Made by a program: the position numbers and the translations under genes
Shown here: positions 5,295-8,404 of the stretch, piece after piece
How positions within the stretch are numbered: position 1 is the first letter of the stretch
Layout: the number at the start of each line of letters is the position of its first letter
Source of the DNA: Chloroflexota bacterium
GTDB lineage: Bacteria; Chloroflexota; Anaerolineae; B4-G1
Assembly (NCBI GenBank): GCA_024232355.1
Contig: JAAEPW010000447.1
Location: forward strand, 1 to 8,404
Direction of reading: 5' to 3'
DNA: 8,404 nucleotides
The notes under the pieces: generated by a model
Database searches by the model: none
Told to the model about the DNA's origin: nothing
What the model saw: the letters and a program-made list of their open reading frames with translations, nothing else

Positions 5295-8200
5295 CTATAT
5301 CAACGTCAACTGCGCCGCCGATGTTGCTGGCTTGCGCCGCCGTCGCTGATTCTTCTGAATCACAACCTGATACGACAACCCTTGCTCCAAAGCCCACTGC
5401 TCGAACACGCTGAGCGAGGGAACTGTTGGGTTTCCGACCACGCTGTTAGAGACCACGTTTTCGGTGTCGCCGAACAGTCCGCCATCGTGATCTAGCTTGA
5501 GATCATCACCAGCGTCGATAGCCTTTAGCAACGCCATGACCAGGGATGCATCACCAGGATCTTCCACGAGCGCACTGGCTACCTCGTCGCCGTACAAGAG
5601 TTGGGCCGCCTTGATCTTTTGTCCGATGAGGGCATAAGCCTTTTCCTCCAACGTCTCCTCATAGCTGAGATAAAACATCTTGACGGGGCGAGTCTGGCCC
5701 AGACGCCAGATGCGGCGACAGGCTTGCCACAAGGTGTACAATGAATACTCGACCTCGTAAAAGACGCCGGTAGAGTATTGCACCAGGTCCAGGCCGGTCT
5801 CGACCAACTTGGGATTGGTGATCAGCACGTTGGCAGGATGGTCTTGCAGCCACTTTTCGCGCCTGCGCGGCGGGATGCTCGACTTGAGGATGACCACCCC
5901 TGGGATACCGGCCTGGGTCAGCACATCGACCAGACGAGACCGGATGTCGCGCGTGCCCGTTTGGCGTAGATAGACGATGACCTTGCGGCCCGATGCCAAT
6001 TCGGTCTTGACCATATGGGCCAGCCATTCCTCCTTGGGCAAAAGTTCACCCTCGGTCACCACCGCCGGGCATTCCAGTGTCTTGTTGCCCGCGTATCCTT
6101 CGATCTCCTCGAAGCGAAAGCAAGAGTTGGGGCGGGCCAGGTTCCACTGGAGCCAGGCAGAGGTATAGTGGGGCCACCATTCTTTCATCTCGTCCCAGGT
6201 GAAATTCCACACACGGGTCAGGTCTCGCTCCATCTCGACCGTTGGTTCAAAGGTGACAAACTCCTCGGTGAACGAGGGTAGTTTGATACCCAGATCCTTG
6301 ATCGAGGCAAAGATCGTCGTCGGCAACGTGTAGCGGACGATACCGGGTGAAATGCCCGGCTTTTCTTTCGTCGATAAACGACGACGACGAAGGCCACTGT
6401 ACGCGCCGTGCTCGTCATCTTGAACCTTGAAGGTCGTTTCCAGAACGCCAAAGCGGCGCACCCATCGTTTCTCGTCGCCAAAGCCAAAGTCGTCGCGCAC
6501 ATCGCGCTGTGTGCGGTGGAGCAGCCAGAGGATGCTGGACGCTGGCCCGCCGAAGAACGTGCCCGTCAGTGTGATAACGGCGGGGATCGTCTTGGCCAGC
6601 AGACCAAAGGCCCAACCTTGATCGCTGTCCTTTGCTTTGTATTGATGGCAATTGGAGACAAGAACACCAGCCGCATAATAGCAGTGGGTGTCCTCCACCT
6701 CTAGGTCGTAAACGAATTCATCATCATTGTCAGTGAACTCTACAGACAGAACTGTGCTATGATGGTCAGAACCTCCTCGATGTTTTCGTCCACTTGGGAG
6801 TTCCAAAACCGGATCATCGTCCAACCAGCATCTTTGAGCATCTTTTCCTTTCTGCGATCTCGATTTTTCTGCTTCTTCGTGCGGTGAGATGCGCCATCTA
6901 CTTCTATGGCAATCTTCAAGTCGGGATTGCCAACGTCCACCACAGCAGCAGGCCAGTTTCGGACGCCAGTGGGGATTGGATATTCCATCTCCCACCCCAG
7001 TCTTTCTGCAAGCGCTCGCTGCTGTGGCGTGATTTGCCCGTTTCCACCACGTTTCCCGGAGAACTTTCGCCCACGCAATGCCGCTGTTGCACGCTCTCTC
7101 ACTTCTGGGTTGTTCATAGGATTGTTTTCTTTCATTCGTTTGGAACTGAGGTTGCGGACATACTCGCTGGTAGCGATGATAGCAAGCCTTCTTCCTGCCT
7201 CTGGATGTGCTTTGTGATAAGCGAGGCGCGCGCAGCTTTTGGAACAAAAGCGCCTTTTCTTTGATGGAAATGGAGGTTTGAACTTTGCTCCACAGTGTTC
7301 GCAGGTAAGGATGGGACGAGGTTTTCGCTGTGGTGGAGGCATCCGGCCTTCCTTCACTCTGAGTTTTGCAGCACAGGATTGACTGCACGAGCGTTGTTCT
7401 CTCGGCGTTCCGATGCGACGAGGGATGAAGGTTTTTCTGCAGAGCGGACATGATTTTGGTTTCATATGCTTTCGTTGCATTTGAATTCTGCACGCAACAC
7501 TGCACGTTTTCTGTACCCTCTTCACGCCCTTGTGCCATTTGATTTTGGGAGTAAACCACTGCTGGCAGTTTGGACAGGTCTTCTGTTTCATAATCACCTC
7601 CTATGTGGCTGCCCGTGTTGTTAGTGCCAAGCACAGTCAGCGTGCTACCTATACATAGATCTTCAGCCCTGATGTATTGCCCGTCCACGTAGATTTTGTG
7701 GTTGGGTGTACAGGTGAAGATACCTTTTGAGTGCGTGACGCGTACCAGTCGTCCGAAACGGGGTTTGATGATGGTTCTGATGACACGCCGAGCGACGATC
7801 TTGCCATCTTTGTATGACAAAACTTTGTCACCGATGTTGATGTCTTTGATAGGAACCGAACCGTTGGGAGTAGAAACCAGGGTGTTACCGGGAAAACACT
7901 CGTCGGCTATGAGGCTCTGAAAGAACCCACGGACACCCTGCGTCTGCTGCATCTTTTTGCTGACGTAATCTGCAAGGGGCCACCTACGGTGCTGTCCTCC
8001 AAACTGGAAAAGCGCGGCTCCGCAGGAGTGAGTCACGAGCTTTGCCTCCTCCACATCCCACGCGAACACATCGGCATGGCAGTGCATCTGCCGACGACTG
8101 TCGTGGATCTTTTTGCTCAACGGTGCACCACAGTCGGGGCAAACCTCGTAACTCTGTGTCGCCTGCAACGCCTCACGCCGGGCAGTACGGACTCGTTTGC

Positions 8201-8404
8201 GCAAGTCATCGGAGGGGGCTTTGATGTAGGCTGCGCATAGTTCCTTGTATGCCGCCACTTGCTGCCGGAATTGCTTACGGGCAAGTTCGTCGTTCTTGCC
8301 GAAACCATATCGCGTCGCGGCGGTTGCAGACCACCCCGCCCCCAACTTGATGCGGCTCCGAGTGATGATGACGACCAGCTTTTGGCCTGGCGCGTATTGC
8401 TCTC
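5295..8404 (-). CDS. SNF2-type helicase interrupted by an intein (N-terminus beyond window)
   Basis: The frame is open from the right edge (first full codon 8402) to TAG at 5297-5295, giving 1035 codons in view. Residues here count from the TTG at 8345, an internal Leu codon and not a start. Upstream residues ending VVIITRSRIKLGAGW resemble helicase motif Ia. A zinc-binding insert follows (CPDCG 69-73, Cys89, SCG 107-109). Motif II is DECH, split as D148-E149 | C566-H567 by the intein. Motif III is LTGT (593-596). The second RecA lobe has KVIVYL (788-793), motif V NPKLVETGLDL (844-854) and motif VI QACRRIWRLGQ (874-884), the SNF2 signature. The Walker A motif lies outside the window. Splicing would give about 619 residues in view. 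Enzymes of this family use ATP to move on double-stranded DNA and remodel bound proteins. In phages and plasmids they usually sit among replication or defence genes. Because motif II is essential, ATPase activity should depend on splicing. Confidence 0.9.
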   Translation of the reverse strand, partial: EQYAPGQKLVVIITRSRIKLGAGWSATAATRYGFGKNDELARKQFRQQVAAYKELCAAYIKAPSDDLRKRVRTARREALQATQSYEVCPDCGAPLSKKIHDSRRQMHCHADVFAWDVEEAKLVTHSCGAALFQFGGQHRRWPLADYVSKKMQQTQGVRGFFQSLIADECFPGNTLVSTPNGSVPIKDINIGDKVLSYKDGKIVARRVIRTIIKPRFGRLVRVTHSKGIFTCTPNHKIYVDGQYIRAEDLCIGSTLTVLGTNNTGSHIGGDYETEDLSKLPAVVYSQNQMAQGREEGTENVQCCVQNSNATKAYETKIMSALQKNLHPSSHRNAERTTLVQSILCCKTQSEGRPDASTTAKTSSHPYLRTLWSKVQTSISIKEKALLFQKLRAPRLSQSTSRGRKKACYHRYQRVCPQPQFQTNERKQSYEQPRSERACNSGIAWAKVLRETWWKRANHATAASACRKTGVGDGISNPHWRPKLACCCGGRWQSRLEDCHRSRWRISPHEEAEKSRSQKGKDAQRCWLDDDPVLELPSGRKHRGGSDHHSTVLSVEFTDNDDEFVYDLEVEDTHCYYAAGVLVSNCHQYKAKDSDQGWAFGLLAKTIPAVITLTGTFFGGPASSILWLLHRTQRDVRDDFGFGDEKRWVRRFGVLETTFKVQDDEHGAYSGLRRRRLSTKEKPGISPGIVRYTLPTTIFASIKDLGIKLPSFTEEFVTFEPTVEMERDLTRVWNFTWDEMKEWWPHYTSAWLQWNLARPNSCFRFEEIEGYAGNKTLECPAVVTEGELLPKEEWLAHMVKTELASGRKVIVYLRQTGTRDIRSRLVDVLTQAGIPGVVILKSSIPPRRREKWLQDHPANVLITNPKLVETGLDLVQYSTGVFYEVEYSLYTLWQACRRIWRLGQTRPVKMFYLSYEETLEEKAYALIGQKIKAAQLLYGDEVASALVEDPGDASLVMALLKAIDAGDDLKLDHDGGLFGDTENVVSNSVVGNPTVPSLSVFEQWALEQGLSYQVVIQKNQRRRRKPATSAAQLTLI
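6740..7591 (-). CDS. Vsr/EDxHD-type homing endonuclease nested in the intein, +1 frame
   Basis: The protein has 283 residues. The start is ATG 7591 (an in-frame GTG at 7597 lies inside the ribosome binding site), preceded by AGGAGGTG at 7595-7602. The N-terminus holds three zinc fingers of form CxxC...CxxxC: Cys6/9/30/34, Cys48/51/69/73 and Cys97/100/116/120. A NUMOD3-like DNA-binding stretch follows (ENNPMNNPEVRERA, 155-168). The nuclease domain (about 188-283) has the pattern of the Vsr-like PD-(D/E)xK group called EDxHD: Asp224, IEVDGASH with Glu230, Asp232 and His236, then DRRKEKML with Asp245, GWTMIRFWN, and a C-terminal helix. I-Bth0305I is a characterised member of this homing-endonuclease group. 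The likely role is cutting intein-free alleles of the helicase gene so that the intein is copied in. It is probably translated separately from the helicase mRNA. It lies entirely inside the intein and its TAG (6742-6740) falls at the start of the C-terminal splicing half. Confidence 0.88.
   Translation of the reverse strand: MKQKTCPNCQQWFTPKIKWHKGVKRVQKTCSVACRIQMQRKHMKPKSCPLCRKTFIPRRIGTPREQRSCSQSCAAKLRVKEGRMPPPQRKPRPILTCEHCGAKFKPPFPSKKRRFCSKSCARLAYHKAHPEAGRRLAIIATSEYVRNLSSKRMKENNPMNNPEVRERATAALRGRKFSGKRGGNGQITPQQRALAERLGWEMEYPIPTGVRNWPAAVVDVGNPDLKIAIEVDGASHRTKKQKNRDRRKEKMLKDAGWTMIRFWNSQVDENIEEVLTIIAQFCL
7595..7602 (-). promoter_or_regulatory. Internal ribosome binding site of the nested endonuclease
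   Basis: AGGAGGTG on the minus strand puts GGAGG 5 bases upstream of ATG 7591. In the intein frame the same bases read Ile-Gly-Gly-Asp, just after the N-terminal splicing half ends. This near-perfect site is the main sign that the endonuclease is made as a separate protein and not by frameshifting from the helicase frame. Confidence 0.85.

Larger units (their letters stand above)
6651..7898 (-). mobile_element. Intein in the Walker B box of the SNF2 helicase
   Basis: The intein has 416 codons. It starts with Cys (codon 7898-7896) in block A, CFPGNTLVSTPNG, continues as VPIKDINIGDKVLSY, and has block B FTCTPNHKIYV with the TxxH motif. The C-terminal part has block F, VYDLEVEDTHCYYA, and block G, GVLVSN, with Asn at 6653-6651, followed by Cys as first C-extein residue. 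All class 1 splicing residues are therefore present except the usual penultimate His, which is Ser here. The N-terminal splicing half covers about 7898-7620 and the C-terminal half about 6755-6651, together near 128-135 residues, the size of a minimal or split intein. The roughly 285 residues between them in this frame look unlike protein (Arg/Ser/Lys-rich, few hydrophobic patches) because the endonuclease is coded there in another frame. No LAGLIDADG or HNH domain exists in the intein's own frame. Confidence 0.9.

Noticed and set aside
6794..7264. Plus-strand frame of 156 codons inside the intein
   Set aside because: It is antisense to the endonuclease zinc-finger and NUMOD region, with no ribosome binding site and no domain. 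It does show that composition here favours open frames, which weakens the dual-frame statistic.
6740..7602. Programmed frameshift joining the intein N-half to the endonuclease
   Set aside because: I see no slippery heptamer at the frame change, and a strong internal ribosome binding site with ATG gives a simpler explanation.

Overview
The window looks like accessory DNA from a bacterium with large regulatory-protein repertoires. STAND NTPase–WD40 proteins of the type seen here are common in Chloroflexota, Cyanobacteria, Planctomycetota and Actinobacteria. The GC content is moderate and the proteins read bacterial. I cannot name the organism. The right-hand three fifths looks like part of a phage, plasmid or integrated element, because it has a SNF2-type helicase, an intein with a homing endonuclease, and closely packed small genes of unknown function.

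Layout, left to right. Bases 1-99 (minus) are the first 33 codons of a transposase-like gene with a strong Shine-Dalgarno and a good upstream promoter (157-184). Its insertion sequence runs off the left edge. Directly beyond it on the plus strand is the 3' part of a STAND NTPase–WD40 gene (open 87-2978, recognisable from about 207). It keeps the end of the nSTAND1 region, one membrane helix and 14 WD40 repeats, but the P-loop half is missing. The insertion sequence appears to have removed or separated the front of this gene. A strong intrinsic terminator (3017-3047) closes it.

Everything from 3058 to 8404 is on the minus strand and is transcribed right to left. First comes a SNF2-type helicase (partial, runs off the right edge) interrupted by an intein at its Walker B box (DE|CH). 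A hairpin follows its stop (5254-5282). Then comes a tight cluster: a 43-aa protein, a 69-aa protein with overlapping start, a 464-aa Cys-motif protein, a 57-aa membrane or secreted Cys-rich peptide whose start overlaps the preceding stop, and a possible 24-aa peptide.

The most unusual feature is the intein. Its N-terminal half (about 93 residues) and C-terminal half (about 35 residues) look like a minimal splicing domain. Between them sits a complete 283-codon endonuclease gene (three zinc fingers, a NUMOD3-like stretch, a Vsr/EDxHD-type nuclease domain) with its own Shine-Dalgarno and ATG, in the +1 frame relative to the helicase/intein. The helicase/intein frame nevertheless stays open across the whole endonuclease gene, so one stretch of about 850 bases seems to be readable in two frames on the same strand. 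This resembles the known 'fractured gene' arrangement (split intein halves flanking a free-standing Vsr-like endonuclease gene), but here the host gene has not been broken by a stop codon. It may be an intermediate between an ordinary intein and a fractured gene.
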